Positions 25,568 to 33,502 of a stretch of DNA of 64,000 bases are shown in pieces. The notes beneath the pieces are model-generated. The model did not search any database. It worked only from the letters and a program-made list of their open reading frames with translations, and was not told where the DNA came from. A program made the position numbers and the translations under genes. Numbering within the stretch: the stretch's first letter is position 1; the number at the start of each line of letters is the position of its first letter. The stretch is from positions 1-64,000 of the forward strand of contig NZ_BOMI01000146.1 of assembly GCF_016862115.1 (NCBI RefSeq), in the 5' to 3' direction. Source of the DNA: Paractinoplanes deccanensis. Its GTDB lineage: Bacteria; Actinomycetota; Actinomycetes; Mycobacteriales; Micromonosporaceae.

Positions 25568-25626
25568 TGCCGCCGGGGGCCACGCGGGGACAGGCTCGGA
25601 GGGGACCGCTCCGGGAGGAGGCCACC

Positions 25627-26601
25627 ATGTCCTCGACGCTCGACCTCACCGATCCGCTGGCCCGGGCTGCCGTCTTCGCCGGGCGAGCCCCGTCGCTGCA
25701 CAACAGCCAGCCGTGGCACTGGCGGCTGCGCTCCGGCGTGCTCGACCTCAGCCTGCAGCCGCGCCGCCTGCTGCGGGTCACCGACCCCGCCGCGCGGCTC
25801 GCCGTGCTCAGCTGCGGCACGGCACTGCACCACGCGCTGATCCACCTCGCCGCCGACGGCTGCCGGGCCGTCGTCACGCGGATCCCGGACCCCGAGGACC
25901 CCTACCTGCTCGCCCGGGTCGAGCCGGCCGGGACGGCGGCACCCGACCACGACGCGGCCCGGCTGGTGCGCGCGGAGCCGCGCCGGCGCACGGACCGGCG
26001 CAACGACCCGGGACCACCGCTCGACACCCACCAGGTCCACACCGTCCAGCAGGCCGTACGGCGCCACGGCGCGGGCCTCATGGTGCTGCGGCTCGGCCAG
26101 ATGTACGCCGTCGCCCAGGCCGCCGAGCTCGCCCAGGAGATCGAGGCGGCCGACCCGGAGTGGCAGGTGGAGATCGCCGGCTGGGTCGGCGGTGACCGCC
26201 CATCGAGGACGGGCGTGCCGACCGCGGCCCTCCCCGCCGACCTGAACGTGCTGACCGCTCCCGCCCAGGCCCTGCGCCGTGCCGGATCCGTGCTGCTCGA
26301 CGAGTCGCGCGGACCGGCCTCGACCTTCACCGTGCTGCACAGCGCACGCGACGGGCGGCGGGACTGGCTGACCGCCGGCGAGGCGCTCTCAGCCGGCTGG
26401 CTCACGGCGGCCCACCTGGGCGTCGCGGTCCTGCCGCTGAGCGTCGTCACCGAGGTGGCCGGCGGCCGCGACCGCATCCGGCAGCTGCTGAACTGGTCCG
26501 CGTACCCGCACCTGGTCCTGCGCCTCGCGGCCGAGTCGTCCCGCCCGCCGGGTCCCCCGACGCCGCGGCTGCCCAGCACGGAGATCCTCTCGATGGGCTG
26601 A
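25627..26601 (+). CDS. Acg-type nitroreductase-fold protein
   Basis: A 324-residue member of the Acg/Rv3131 group, an unusual nitroreductase-like family from dormancy regulons. Diagnostic is the N-terminal APSLHNSQPWHWRL segment. Further motifs are the DPAARLAVLSCGTALHHALIHL helix and the late GWLTAAHLGVAVLPLS region. The ATG at 25627 follows a GGAGGAGG ribosome site. In M. tuberculosis Acg sequesters flavin rather than reducing nitro compounds. It is followed 16 bp later by the APH/AAA gene, and two DosR-like boxes lie upstream. Confidence 0.87.
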   Translation: MSSTLDLTDPLARAAVFAGRAPSLHNSQPWHWRLRSGVLDLSLQPRRLLRVTDPAARLAVLSCGTALHHALIHLAADGCRAVVTRIPDPEDPYLLARVEPAGTAAPDHDAARLVRAEPRRRTDRRNDPGPPLDTHQVHTVQQAVRRHGAGLMVLRLGQMYAVAQAAELAQEIEAADPEWQVEIAGWVGGDRPSRTGVPTAALPADLNVLTAPAQALRRAGSVLLDESRGPASTFTVLHSARDGRRDWLTAGEALSAGWLTAAHLGVAVLPLSVVTEVAGGRDRIRQLLNWSAYPHLVLRLAAESSRPPGPPTPRLPSTEILSMG

Positions 26602-26617
26602 GGCTGGAGGTACGGTG

Positions 26618-28066
26618 ATGGCCCCGTCAGACCACTCCGCGATGATCGAGACGCACGCCGCGGTGCTGTTCTTCCTCGGCGACCGCGTCTACAAGCTCAA
26701 GAAGGCCGTCGACCTCGGTTTCCTCGACTTCCGCCGCAGGGCCGACCGGGAGGCGGTCTGTCACCGCGAGGTCGAGCTCAACCGCAGGACGGCACCCGAC
26801 GTCTACCTCGGCGTCGCGGACGTCACCGGGCCGGACGGCAAGCCCTGCGACCACCTGGTGGTGATGCGCCGGATGCCGCTGGAGCGCCGGCTGTCGGCGC
26901 TGATCCGCGCCAGCGTGCCGGTCGCGGACGACCTGCGCCGGCTGGCGCGCATGCTGGCCGTCTTCCACACGACCGCCCGGCGCGGCCCGGACATCTCGGC
27001 CGAGGGCACCCGGGACGCCCTGCTCGGCCGCTGGGACGCCACCTTCGGGCAGCTGCGCGCCTTCGCCGGCCGGGTGCTCGACCGTGCCGGCGCCGAGGAG
27101 GTGGAGGACCGGGCGCACGCCTTCCTCGCCGGGCGCGACCCCCTGTTCGCCGGCCGGGTGGCGGACGGGCGCGTCCTCGACGGGCATGGTGACCTGATCG
27201 CCGACGACGTCTTCTGCCTGCCGGACGGGCCGCGCCCGCTGGACTGCCTCGAGTTCGACGACCGGCTGCGATGGCTGGACGGGCTGGACGACGCGGCGTT
27301 CCTCGCCATGGACATCGAGCATCTGGGCGCACGCCCGCTCGCGGGCGCCTTCCTGGACTGGTACGCCGAGTTCAGCGGGGATCCCGCGCCCGCGTCGCTG
27401 CGGCACCACTACATCGCGTACCGCGCCTATGTGCGCACCAAGGTCGCCTGTCTGCGGCACGCCCAGGGCGATCCCTCCGCCGCGGCGGACGTGGCGGACT
27501 ACACCCTGCTCGCCCTGCGGCACCTGCGTGCCGGCGAGGTGCGGCTCGTCCTCGTGGGCGGGCCGCCGGGCACGGGCAAGTCCACCCTGGCCGGGCAGCT
27601 CGCCGACCGGCTCGGCGCGACGCTGCTGTCCAGTGACCGTGTCCGCAAGGAACTGGCCGGGCTGACACCGGAGCGCACGGCGGCCGCCGCCTACCGCGAG
27701 GGCATCTACACCGCGGAGTGGACGGACCGCGCCTATCGGGAGCTGCTCGACCGTGCCCGCCGGCTCCTGGAGCAGGGCGAGACCGTGGTGCTGGACGCGT
27801 CCTGGTACGCGCCCCGCCGCCGCGAGGCGGCGCGTGAGCTCGCGCGGCGGACCCACAGCGCGCTGCGCGAGATCCGGTGCACGGCGGGCGCCGCCACCGT
27901 CGCGGACCGGCTCGCGCACCGGCACGGCGGCGCCTCGGACGCGGACGCCGTCATCGCCGCGGCGATGAGCGCCGCGTTCGCCCCGTGGCCGGAGGCCGTC
28001 GAGATCGCCACGGACGAGGAGCCGGACCGGTCGCTGGTGTCCGCGAGCAGGGCCGTCGAGATGTGA
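26618..28066 (+). CDS. Rv2004c-like fusion of phosphotransferase-like and AAA kinase domains
   Basis: About 482 residues. The N-terminal ~300 resemble the aminoglycoside-phosphotransferase/kinase fold (VYKLKKAVDLGFLDF, VLDGHGDLIADDVFCL with a Brenner-like HGD, CLEFDDRLRWLDGLDDAAFL). The C-terminal part is a P-loop kinase with GGPPGTGKST near 312-321 and VVLDASWY as the Walker B strand. This architecture is that of M. tuberculosis Rv2004c, a DosR-regulon protein of unknown function. The ATG at 26618 sits 7 bp from GGAGG; GTG 26615 is the alternative. Likely co-transcribed with the nitroreductase gene. Confidence 0.87.
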   Translation: MAPSDHSAMIETHAAVLFFLGDRVYKLKKAVDLGFLDFRRRADREAVCHREVELNRRTAPDVYLGVADVTGPDGKPCDHLVVMRRMPLERRLSALIRASVPVADDLRRLARMLAVFHTTARRGPDISAEGTRDALLGRWDATFGQLRAFAGRVLDRAGAEEVEDRAHAFLAGRDPLFAGRVADGRVLDGHGDLIADDVFCLPDGPRPLDCLEFDDRLRWLDGLDDAAFLAMDIEHLGARPLAGAFLDWYAEFSGDPAPASLRHHYIAYRAYVRTKVACLRHAQGDPSAAADVADYTLLALRHLRAGEVRLVLVGGPPGTGKSTLAGQLADRLGATLLSSDRVRKELAGLTPERTAAAAYREGIYTAEWTDRAYRELLDRARRLLEQGETVVLDASWYAPRRREAARELARRTHSALREIRCTAGAATVADRLAHRHGGASDADAVIAAAMSAAFAPWPEAVEIATDEEPDRSLVSASRAVEM

Positions 28067-28067
28067 C

Positions 28068-28568
28068 TCACCAGGCCGGACGGGTGACGGACCGGTGCCG
28101 GTGCGGCACCACGGCCACCGGGCAACGGGTGCGGCCCAGCACCGCGCGCGTCGTGCCGCCGAGCGCTCCCACGTGGGCGGGACGGTCGCTCGACGAGCCG
28201 ATGACCAGCAGGGAGGCGCCGGCGCTGAGCGCGACGAGGGCGGCGGCCGGGTCGGGGTCGTGCAGGACCTCACGCTCCAGCGGCGGTCCCGGCTCGGCCA
28301 GGTGCTCCCGGACGAGAAGGTCGACCAGCCGGCTCGCGCCACCGAGGTCCCGGTGGCACCGGCGGTGGTGCGGGCAGTCCGGGGGCCGGCAGTCCGACCA
28401 GACGTACGCCACCCGGAGCGGAACCCCGAGCCGGCCCGCCTCCCGGCGCCCGTGCCGCAGCAGGGCACCGGCGTTGTCGTCGTCGTCCACCGCGACCACG
28501 ACCGGCCCGGCGGTCGTGCGCCCGGCGCCGCGCGTCCCCGGTCGAAGCGGCAAGGTGGCTGTTGCCAT
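28068..28568 (-). CDS. Universal stress protein, single domain, divergent
   Basis: A 166-residue USP-fold protein. The N-terminal strand VVVAVDDDDNAGALLRHGRREAGRLGVPLRVAYV and the late ASLLVIGSSSD...CPVAVVPH strand fit the family. The nucleotide loop departs from the usual G-x2-G-x9-G-S/T, and an insertion with two Cys/His groups (DCRPPDCPHHRRCHRD) sits where other USPs have a plain helix, which might bind metal. The ATG at 28568 follows GGGGAGG. It is convergent with the Rv2004c-like gene, 1 bp apart. Confidence 0.78.
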   Translation of the reverse strand: MATATLPLRPGTRGAGRTTAGPVVVAVDDDDNAGALLRHGRREAGRLGVPLRVAYVWSDCRPPDCPHHRRCHRDLGGASRLVDLLVREHLAEPGPPLEREVLHDPDPAAALVALSAGASLLVIGSSSDRPAHVGALGGTTRAVLGRTRCPVAVVPHRHRSVTRPAW

Positions 28569-28641
28569 CTCTCCTCCTCCCCTCACCTCGACGATCCCGC
28601 CGCGCCGCGCCGGGCGCCCGGGCCGTCGGGCGCATGCGGTG

Positions 28642-28655
28642 AGGACGTAGGTCCT
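28642..28655. promoter_or_regulatory. DosR-like palindrome upstream of USP gene
   Basis: AGGAC-GTAG-GTCCT, a perfect dyad with the same 5-4-5 geometry but A/T at the outer ends, 74 bp upstream of the USP start at 28568. A weaker match to the box than the others. Confidence 0.35.
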
Positions 28656-28656
28656 G

Positions 28657-29133
28657 TCAGGGTCGAGGGAGAGGCGGAGACCAGGCGGAGGGCGCGATGC
28701 TCTCGGCGCGCTGCTTGATGTCGCGCAGCAGACGGCGTTCCACGAGCAGCCTGCGCGGCTCGGTGCGCAGGAAGGCCGCGTGACGCCCGGCGGTGACGAT
28801 GCGGTTGCGGCTGATCAGCCTGGTCTTGAGCCAGACGGTGGAGAGCGAGAGCGACCACACCCAGGCGCCGTCGGCCGTGCGGAGCACCAGCGTGCGCTCC
28901 GGCTCGCAGATCTCCACCCGCATGCGGCCCGGCCACGGCGCGATCGGCAGGGCGTCGCTGCCGAGACGCACCAGCCACGGCCAGACCGACGACGCCGGGG
29001 CGTCGATGGTGACGGCCCGGGTGGAGACCACGTCGGGCCGGGGCAGCAGGCGGTCACCGGGCAGCGTCCTGGCCGTCTCCTCCGCGGTGGCGCCGCCACG
29101 GGGGCGCCACCGCCTGCCTGGTGCGGCTCGCAT
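28657..29133 (-). CDS. SRPBCC-like protein, shortened paralogue
   Basis: A 158-residue protein related to the gene at 58623-59315. It shares VSTRAVTIDAPASSVWPWLVRLGSD, then MRVEICEPERTLVLR and TRLISRNRIV. About 30 central residues present in the paralogue (the YTYDWIENMFGLN block) are missing, and it lacks the N-terminal membrane anchor. The SRPBCC fold binds hydrophobic ligands; loss of the central block should change the pocket. It starts 3 bp after the stop of the DUF1876 gene, so the two form an operon. Confidence 0.72.
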   Translation of the reverse strand: MRAAPGRRWRPRGGATAEETARTLPGDRLLPRPDVVSTRAVTIDAPASSVWPWLVRLGSDALPIAPWPGRMRVEICEPERTLVLRTADGAWVWSLSLSTVWLKTRLISRNRIVTAGRHAAFLRTEPRRLLVERRLLRDIKQRAESIAPSAWSPPLPRP

Positions 29134-29136
29134 CGG

Positions 29137-29412
29137 TCAGCCCGTGAGGTGCGCCGGGCGGTGGGTGAACTGCTCGATGTCGCCGGCCGTCACGTCGAGG
29201 AGTTTGTACGCGAGATCCGCCAGCGCCCGCGCCGTCGCCAGCTCGTCGCCGATCTCCGGCACCTCCCGGTCGGCCGGGTAACGCCGGGCCTCGCCCTCGC
29301 CTCGCACGGGCGTGCGGGCGTCGGTGTGCAGGACCGCGGTCGCCTTGGTGCGGCGGTGTTCCTCGTCCTCGACGAGGTTGATCTCGACGGTCCAGGTACG
29401 CGTGTGAACCAT
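29137..29412 (-). CDS. DUF1876 (Rv1738-like) dormancy-associated small protein
   Basis: A 91-residue protein with the DUF1876 pattern: WTVEINLVEDEEHRRTKATAVLHT, then DELATARALADLAYKLLDVTAGDIE. M. tuberculosis Rv1738 is of this family, is among the most strongly DosR-induced genes and structurally resembles ribosome hibernation factors. A role in protecting stalled ribosomes is therefore plausible but inferred. GGAGGTGAG precedes the ATG at 29412, and two DosR-like boxes lie 57-90 bp upstream. Confidence 0.88.
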   Translation of the reverse strand: MVHTRTWTVEINLVEDEEHRRTKATAVLHTDARTPVRGEGEARRYPADREVPEIGDELATARALADLAYKLLDVTAGDIEQFTHRPAHLTG

Positions 29413-29468
29413 GGTCTCACCTCCTGTTTCTCTCCTTCCTGTGTAGGCGGGCGCGGCGTGCGGACACA

Positions 29469-29501
29469 GGGCCGTTGGTCCCGGGACAGGACCAATGGCC
29501 C
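29469..29501. promoter_or_regulatory. Tandem DosR/OsdR-like boxes upstream of DUF1876
   Basis: Box 1 is GGGCC-GTTG-GTCCC (29469-29482), perfect match. Box 2 is AGGAC-CAAT-GGCCC (29488-29501), one mismatch. The pair also makes one long near-perfect inverted repeat (AGGGCCGTTGGTCC against GGACCAATGGCCCT). Lies in the 262-bp gap between DUF1876 and DUF1918 genes; no other gene in the gap. Confidence 0.55.
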
Positions 29502-29674
29502 TGCCCGGTGACGCGGCGCTCGGCGAGGCTGGAGACGAACCCACCGGATGACGGAGGGCACGGAGGCCGGGAACCGACAGACGGCCCGCGCGCCGTGAGC
29601 CCCACCGTTGGACAACGGAGCCGGCCCCGTCGCCGCCGCACCCGGTGGGTTCCGGACATCGGAGGTGAGCTGCG

Positions 29675-29899
29675 GTGATCGCTCGGATCGGCGACCGCAT
29701 CGTCCTGGAGGGAACGCATCTCGGCGACGCCCGCCGAGTCGGCGTCATCACGGCGGTGAGCCACGCTGACGGCGGGCCGCCGTACGAGGTCCGCTGGCTC
29801 GACGACGGCCGCACCACCCTGATCTTCCCGGGTGCCGAGGCACGGATCGAGCGCGACGCCGATCAGGCGCCGCCCGACGAAGCGCGCCACTTCTCGTAG
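29675..29899 (+). CDS. DUF1918 small SH3-like protein
   Basis: A 74-residue protein from a GTG start preceded by GGAGGTGAGC. The pattern GDRIVLEGTHLGDARRVGVITAV...GPPYEVRWLDDGRTTLIFPG is diagnostic for DUF1918, a small beta-barrel (SH3-like) family frequent in actinomycetes and often near stress genes. Function unknown. Its last 37 bp overlap the convergent SulP gene. Confidence 0.85.
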   Translation: MIARIGDRIVLEGTHLGDARRVGVITAVSHADGGPPYEVRWLDDGRTTLIFPGAEARIERDADQAPPDEARHFS

Positions 29900-31455
29900 G
29901 CGGCGACCGCGGTCGGCAACGTGGGGAAGATGCGGTCGGCGCCGATCGAGGCGGCCAGGCCGAACGCCTCCAGGTCGACGAGCAGGTCCTGCTTGACCCG
30001 GGCCAGCGCGAAGACGATGCCGCGCCCCACCAGGTCGCGCCGCAGCCGCTCCAGCGCGTCGAGGGCGGTGATGTCGACCTCCACGTTCGCCTCGGTGTTC
30101 AGCACGAACCAGGCCACCGGGCCGTCGTGGTCCGCCACCGCGGCCAGCGCGCGCCGCCGGAAGTTGTCCGCGTTCGCGAAGAACAGCGGCGAGTCGTAGC
30201 GGTAGACGACCAGCCCGGGCACGGTTCTCGCCGCCGGGTAGTCGTCGACGTCGTGCATGCCGGCGAGGCCCGGCACCAGGCCCTGGACGGCGTCGTGCGG
30301 GCGGGCGACCCGGGTGAGCATCTCGGCGACGGAGAGCGCGACGGCGAGCAGCACCCCGTACAGGATGTCGAAGAGCAGCACCCCGAGCAGCGAGCCGATC
30401 GCGAGCAGGAGCTCGCTGCGCCGGAACCGGGCCAGGCGGCGGAAGCCCGCCACGTCGACGAGCCGGAACGCCGCGTAGACCACGATGGCGCCGAGCGCCG
30501 CCGTCGGGAACGACGTCAGCAGCGGACCGGCGAACAGCAGCGTCGCGAGGACCAGCAGCAGCACGATCAGTGAGTACGCCTGCGTGCGCCCGCCGGCCGC
30601 CCGGGCCAGCGCCGTCCGGCTCCCGCTGCTGCTCACCGGCAGCCCCTGCCAGAACCCGGCGGCGACGTTGGCGACGCCCAGGGCCACCAGCTCCTGGTTC
30701 GCGTCGATCTCCTCGGCGGAACGGGCGAACGACCGCCCCGTCAGGATGGTGTCGCTGTAGCCCACCAGGAGCACGCCCGCGGCGGGCAGCACCAGCGACG
30801 CCATCTCGCTCAGATCCGGCACGGCCGGCAGCGGAACCCCGCCCGGCACCGCGCCGACGACCTCGATGCCGTGCTCCTGAAGCCCGAACAGCGCCACCGT
30901 GACGGTGGCCAGAAGCACCGCGGCCAGCGGTACGGGCACGCGCGGCGCCACGCGTTGCACGCCGAACAGGAACACCAGCACCGCCACCGCGAAGATCGCC
31001 GTCGGCACGTGCAGCCCGGGCAGCCCCGCACCGAACGAGGCCAGCTCGGCGAAGAACGAGCCGCCCTCGACGGCAACCCCGGTCAGCTTGCCGAGCTGGC
31101 TCGCCACCATGATCGCCGCGACCCCGGCGAGGTAGCCGACCAGGATGGGCCGGGACAGCAGGTCGGCCACGAAACCGAGCCGCAGCAGCCGGCTCAGCAG
31201 GCACAGCGCGCCGACCGTCACGGCCAGCGCGGCCGCGAGACCCGCGTAACGCGCCGGGTCACCGGCCGCCAACGGGCCCACCACCACCGCCGTCATCAGG
31301 GCCGTCGTCGACTCCGGGCCGGCCGACAACAGCCGCGACGTGCCCAGCAGGGCGTAGGCGAGCAGCGCGGGAACGGTCGCCCACAGCCCGGCCACCGGTG
31401 GCAGCCCGGCCAGGCCGGCGTACGCCGGCACCTGCGGCACCAGGTAGGCGGCCAC
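29863..31455 (-). CDS. SulP-family anion transporter with STAS domain, 5' end interrupted
   Basis: A 530-residue SulP/SLC26-type permease. Some ten or more membrane helices (LAGLPPVAGLWATVPALLAYALLGTSR and onward) lead to a C-terminal STAS domain (VYRYDSPLFFANADNFRRRAL...LDALERLRRDLV). The family imports sulfate, bicarbonate or carboxylates. The natural start seems to be GTG 31530, in a GTGA overlap with the upstream USP gene. From there the frame reads LTVLAHYRRG, a TGA at 31486-31488, then LRGDVLAALTVAAYL, the conserved family N-terminus. As it stands, translation must restart at CTG 31485 or GTG 31455, so it may be a recent pseudogene. Confidence 0.8.
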   Translation of the reverse strand: MAAYLVPQVPAYAGLAGLPPVAGLWATVPALLAYALLGTSRLLSAGPESTTALMTAVVVGPLAAGDPARYAGLAAALAVTVGALCLLSRLLRLGFVADLLSRPILVGYLAGVAAIMVASQLGKLTGVAVEGGSFFAELASFGAGLPGLHVPTAIFAVAVLVFLFGVQRVAPRVPVPLAAVLLATVTVALFGLQEHGIEVVGAVPGGVPLPAVPDLSEMASLVLPAAGVLLVGYSDTILTGRSFARSAEEIDANQELVALGVANVAAGFWQGLPVSSSGSRTALARAAGGRTQAYSLIVLLLVLATLLFAGPLLTSFPTAALGAIVVYAAFRLVDVAGFRRLARFRRSELLLAIGSLLGVLLFDILYGVLLAVALSVAEMLTRVARPHDAVQGLVPGLAGMHDVDDYPAARTVPGLVVYRYDSPLFFANADNFRRRALAAVADHDGPVAWFVLNTEANVEVDITALDALERLRRDLVGRGIVFALARVKQDLLVDLEAFGLAASIGADRIFPTLPTAVAAYEKWRASSGGA

Positions 31456-31526
31456 GGTGAGCGCGGCGAGGACGTCACCGCGCAGTCACCCTCGCCGGTA
31501 GTGGGCGAGGACGGTGAGGCCTGTCG

Positions 31527-32456
31527 TCACGATCCTGTCGCGCGGCCGGTCGCGGCGGTCGCGTCGCCGGCGGTCTCGGACCAGCCGGGGGGAACCAGCA
31601 CGGTGGGGCTCGTCGCCCGGGCGCCGGCGCGTGACTGCCGGGCGCTGCACAGCAGCTCGGCGAAGCTGCCGCTGCGCCCTGTCCCGGCGATCAGCAGACG
31701 GCCGCGGCGCAGGGCCCGCTCGATGGTGAACGCCATGTCGAAGTCGTTTACCACCAGGGGCTCGACCGCCACCCCCGGGAACCGCTCCGTCCAGCCGGTG
31801 AGCGCCTCGGTCAGGGCCCGCTCGGCCGCCGCGCGCTCCTCGGCGTACGCGCCGGCCGGCACCGCCACGGGCGTGCCCTCCTCGGCGCCGGGCCGCGTCC
31901 ACATGTGCACCGCGACCAGCGGCGCGTGTGCCAGCGAGGCGCGCGCGAACGCGTACCCCAGGGTGCTGTCGCCCTCGGGCCGGGCCGAGGCCGCCACCAC
32001 GACCGGCCCGTCGGCCGGGACCGTCCCGCGGTAGACCATCAGCGGGCAGGCGCTGTGGTAGGCGAGGTAGGCGGTGGTCGAGCCCCACGCCGGCCGGGAG
32101 TAGGCGTCGTCGCGGTGACCCACGACGAGCAGGCGGGCACGGTCCGAGGCCTGCGTCAGCAGGTTGGCGGCGTTGCCGTCGAACAGCTCGGTGTGCACGC
32201 GGATCCGCGGCGCCGTCAGCCGCGCCCGGCTCGTGAGCAGGTCGAGCAGCCGGCGGGCGTCGGCACGGGACGGCACGGCGCCCCGGCCGCGATAGGCGCC
32301 GGTGTATCGCCCCGGCCAGACATGCACGAGGAGCAGCGGGGCCCGCTGCAGGGCCGCCTCGGCCGCCGCCAGATCGACGAGGGCCGGACCCGAGCGCGAG
32401 CCGTTCACACCGACCATCACCGGCCGGTTCCGGGGTGTCGACACGTCGCTGTGCAT
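31527..32456 (-). CDS. Universal stress protein, two-domain
   Basis: A 309-residue tandem USP. Domain 1 has VMVGVNGSRSGPALVDLAAAEAAL and RLLVVGHRDD...CPLMVYRG; domain 2 has VVVAASARPEGDSTLGYAFARASL and RLLIAGTGRSGSFAELL...PTVLVPPG. Phosphate-loop glycines are partly replaced in both halves, so ATP binding is uncertain. It ends in a GTGA overlap with the original start of the SulP gene. SulP-USP pairing suggests stress control of transport. Its divergent promoter region carries three DosR-like boxes. Confidence 0.87.
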   Translation of the reverse strand: MHSDVSTPRNRPVMVGVNGSRSGPALVDLAAAEAALQRAPLLLVHVWPGRYTGAYRGRGAVPSRADARRLLDLLTSRARLTAPRIRVHTELFDGNAANLLTQASDRARLLVVGHRDDAYSRPAWGSTTAYLAYHSACPLMVYRGTVPADGPVVVAASARPEGDSTLGYAFARASLAHAPLVAVHMWTRPGAEEGTPVAVPAGAYAEERAAAERALTEALTGWTERFPGVAVEPLVVNDFDMAFTIERALRRGRLLIAGTGRSGSFAELLCSARQSRAGARATSPTVLVPPGWSETAGDATAATGRATGS

Positions 32457-32514
32457 AGTCGCAGGCTAGGCGCGCCACGGTGGCTGGGGTCACGGCCGGT
32501 GAGCACCTGTGCCC

Positions 32515-32578
32515 GGGCCATTCGTCCCGCCGGCGCGTGATCGGGACCTTCAGCCCTTCCGCACGGGACCACGCGCCC
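32515..32578. promoter_or_regulatory. Three DosR/OsdR-like boxes between divergent USP genes
   Basis: Box 1 GGGCC-ATTC-GTCCC (32515-32528) matches fully. Box 2 GGGAC-CTTC-AGCCC (32543-32556) and box 3 GGGAC-CACG-CGCCC (32565-32578) each have one mismatch. Boxes 2 and 3 are 22 bp apart, two helical turns. Confidence 0.55.
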
Positions 32579-32633
32579 TGACCCGGCACACCGGCGCGCC
32601 CGACGATCGAAACAGATCGAAGGGAGAGCCGTC

Positions 32634-33500
32634 ATGAGGAATCCGAGCATCGTCGTGGGCACCGACGGCACCGCATGCGGCACCGCGGCCGTCGAGTGGG
32701 CAGCGGGCGAGGCGCTGCGGCGCGGGGCGCCGCTGCGCATCGTGCACGCCTTCGACTGGGACTGGAGCGAGTCCCGCCTGGACATCGGCAACGAATACAT
32801 CGACGTCGCCCGGCTTCTCGCCGAGGGTGTCGTCGCGGCCGCCCGCGACCGCGCGCTGGCGGTGGCGCCGGCGATCGACGTCGAGACGGACACGCTCATC
32901 GGGCACGCCGGCCCCCGCCTGACCGAGGTCTCCCGGGGCGCCGCCCTGCTCGTGGTGGGCAGCCGCGGCCGGGGCGGCTTCGCCGGGCTGCTGCTCGGCT
33001 CGGTCAGCCGGCGCATGGCCCTGCACGCCCCGTGCCCGGTCGTCGTCGTCCGCGGCCGGCCCACACCGGACGGGCCCGTCGTGGTGGGAGTCGACGACTC
33101 CCCCGGCGCCGAGGCGGTGCTGGGGACGGCGTTCGAGGCCGCGGCCGCCCGCGGCGCCGAGCTGCTCGTCCTACGGTCGTACCTGCCGGTGATCCCCGTC
33201 TGGCTCGCCGGCGTGCGGGCGCCGGACCTCGAGACGCCGGCGCAGGACGAGGCCGAACGCGACCGGGTCACCGAGCTGCTGGAACCCTGGGCCGACAAGT
33301 ACCCGCGGGTGACGACCCGGCTCGTGATCACCCACAAGGGCGCCGCCGCGGCGCTCGTCGGGGCCTCCGCGAACGCGCAGCTCGTCGTCATCGGCAGCCA
33401 CGGGCACGGTGTCGTCGGCGGGACGCTGCTCGGCTCCGCCGGGCTCCAGCTGCTGCACCACGCCGGCTGCCCGGTCCTCGTCGCCCGCCCGGAGGCCTGA
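32634..33500 (+). CDS. Universal stress protein, two-domain, canonical
   Basis: A 288-residue tandem USP. Each half has a full nucleotide-binding signature: VVGSRGRGGFAGLLLGSVS in domain 1 and VIGSHGHGVVGGTLLGSAG in domain 2 (G-x2-G-x9-G-S). It resembles M. tuberculosis Rv2005c/Rv2623, ATP-binding DosR-regulon proteins linked to growth arrest. AAGGGAGAG precedes the ATG. It is followed 2 bp later by the acyl-CoA ligase fusion and then another USP, forming a three-gene unit. Confidence 0.93.
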   Translation: MRNPSIVVGTDGTACGTAAVEWAAGEALRRGAPLRIVHAFDWDWSESRLDIGNEYIDVARLLAEGVVAAARDRALAVAPAIDVETDTLIGHAGPRLTEVSRGAALLVVGSRGRGGFAGLLLGSVSRRMALHAPCPVVVVRGRPTPDGPVVVGVDDSPGAEAVLGTAFEAAAARGAELLVLRSYLPVIPVWLAGVRAPDLETPAQDEAERDRVTELLEPWADKYPRVTTRLVITHKGAAAALVGASANAQLVVIGSHGHGVVGGTLLGSAGLQLLHHAGCPVLVARPEA

Positions 33501-33502
33501 CG

